A program made the translations under genes and the position numbers. From Dethiobacter sp. (GTDB taxonomy: Bacteria > Bacillota > Dethiobacteria > DTU022), in the NCBI GenBank assembly GCA_018333405.1, contig JAGXSR010000172.1, positions 1 through 5,934 of the forward strand: 5,934 nt of DNA, in the 5' to 3' direction. Positions 5,832-5,934 of this stretch are shown here, piece after piece (position 1 is the first letter of the stretch; each line of letters opens with the position of its first letter). The notes below the pieces were generated by a model. That model worked only from the letters and a program-made list of their open reading frames with translations, had not been told where the DNA came from and did no database searches.

Positions 5832-5934
5832 TTTTCATCAGGTCGGCATTTGTCATTAGATTTACCAAACCATATTGATGAATCCTACGAGCATATGGAT
5901 ATCGAGAATCCCTTCGACCGGGACACCAGCTTGG
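5832..5934 (+). pseudogene. Possible partial or degenerate reading frame at the right edge
   Basis: After a TAG at 5829-5831 a + strand frame stays open to the window end (34 codons). Its distal part reads LPNHIDESYEHMDIENPF, which has a protein-like, acidic composition and a GC-rich third-position pattern. No start codon with a good Shine-Dalgarno sequence is found: TTG 5850 has only a weak AGG upstream and ATG 5895 has none. It could be a decayed gene 5' end, a gene with an atypical start, or chance. A 53-codon frame on the - strand (stop at 5773-5775) covers the same bases and is an equally open alternative. No family was recognised in either frame. Confidence 0.18.

Overview
The window looks like a bacterial chromosome segment, most likely from a Firmicutes-type organism (Clostridia or Negativicutes would fit). 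The grounds are strong purine-rich ribosome binding sites, a type III pantothenate kinase, a long YgiQ-type radical SAM protein and a tRNA with encoded CCA. The genus cannot be fixed from this sequence. All confident genes lie on the + strand.

Left part (1-3558), moderately GC-rich: the 3' end of a type III pantothenate kinase gene (coaX) is followed 16 nt later by a complete YgiQ-family radical SAM gene (GTG start, 612 aa). A five-codon minicistron lies in that gap and overlaps the GTG. A 175-nt gap holding a possible weak promoter, a small hairpin and a doubtful 27-codon ORF leads to a complete acetyl-CoA C-acetyltransferase (thiolase, 392 aa) with all catalytic residues present. The thiolase start is set by a near-perfect Shine-Dalgarno sequence. 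The three genes share no obvious pathway beyond the CoA link between coaX and the thiolase.

Middle (3559-3805): a self-contained tRNA-Ala(CGC) unit with an extended -10 promoter, the tRNA with the G3:U70 alanine identity pair, and a 16-bp stem plus U-tract terminator. The tRNA reads GCG, which the neighbouring thiolase gene uses heavily for alanine.

Right part (3806-5934), clearly AT-richer: one 574-aa gene of unknown function. It is predicted soluble and helical, with a Trp/Asp/Glu-rich signature and a TPR-like segment near the N-terminus and a conserved-looking basic/aromatic C-terminal motif. The change in composition just after a tRNA gene suggests acquired DNA, but no attachment-site repeat is visible here. 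The last 237 nt hold no convincing gene. Open frames on both strands run off the right edge, so a partial or decayed gene may start or end there.

No CRISPR array, insertion sequence or complete novel system was found. The most interesting item is the orphan 574-aa protein next to the tRNA.
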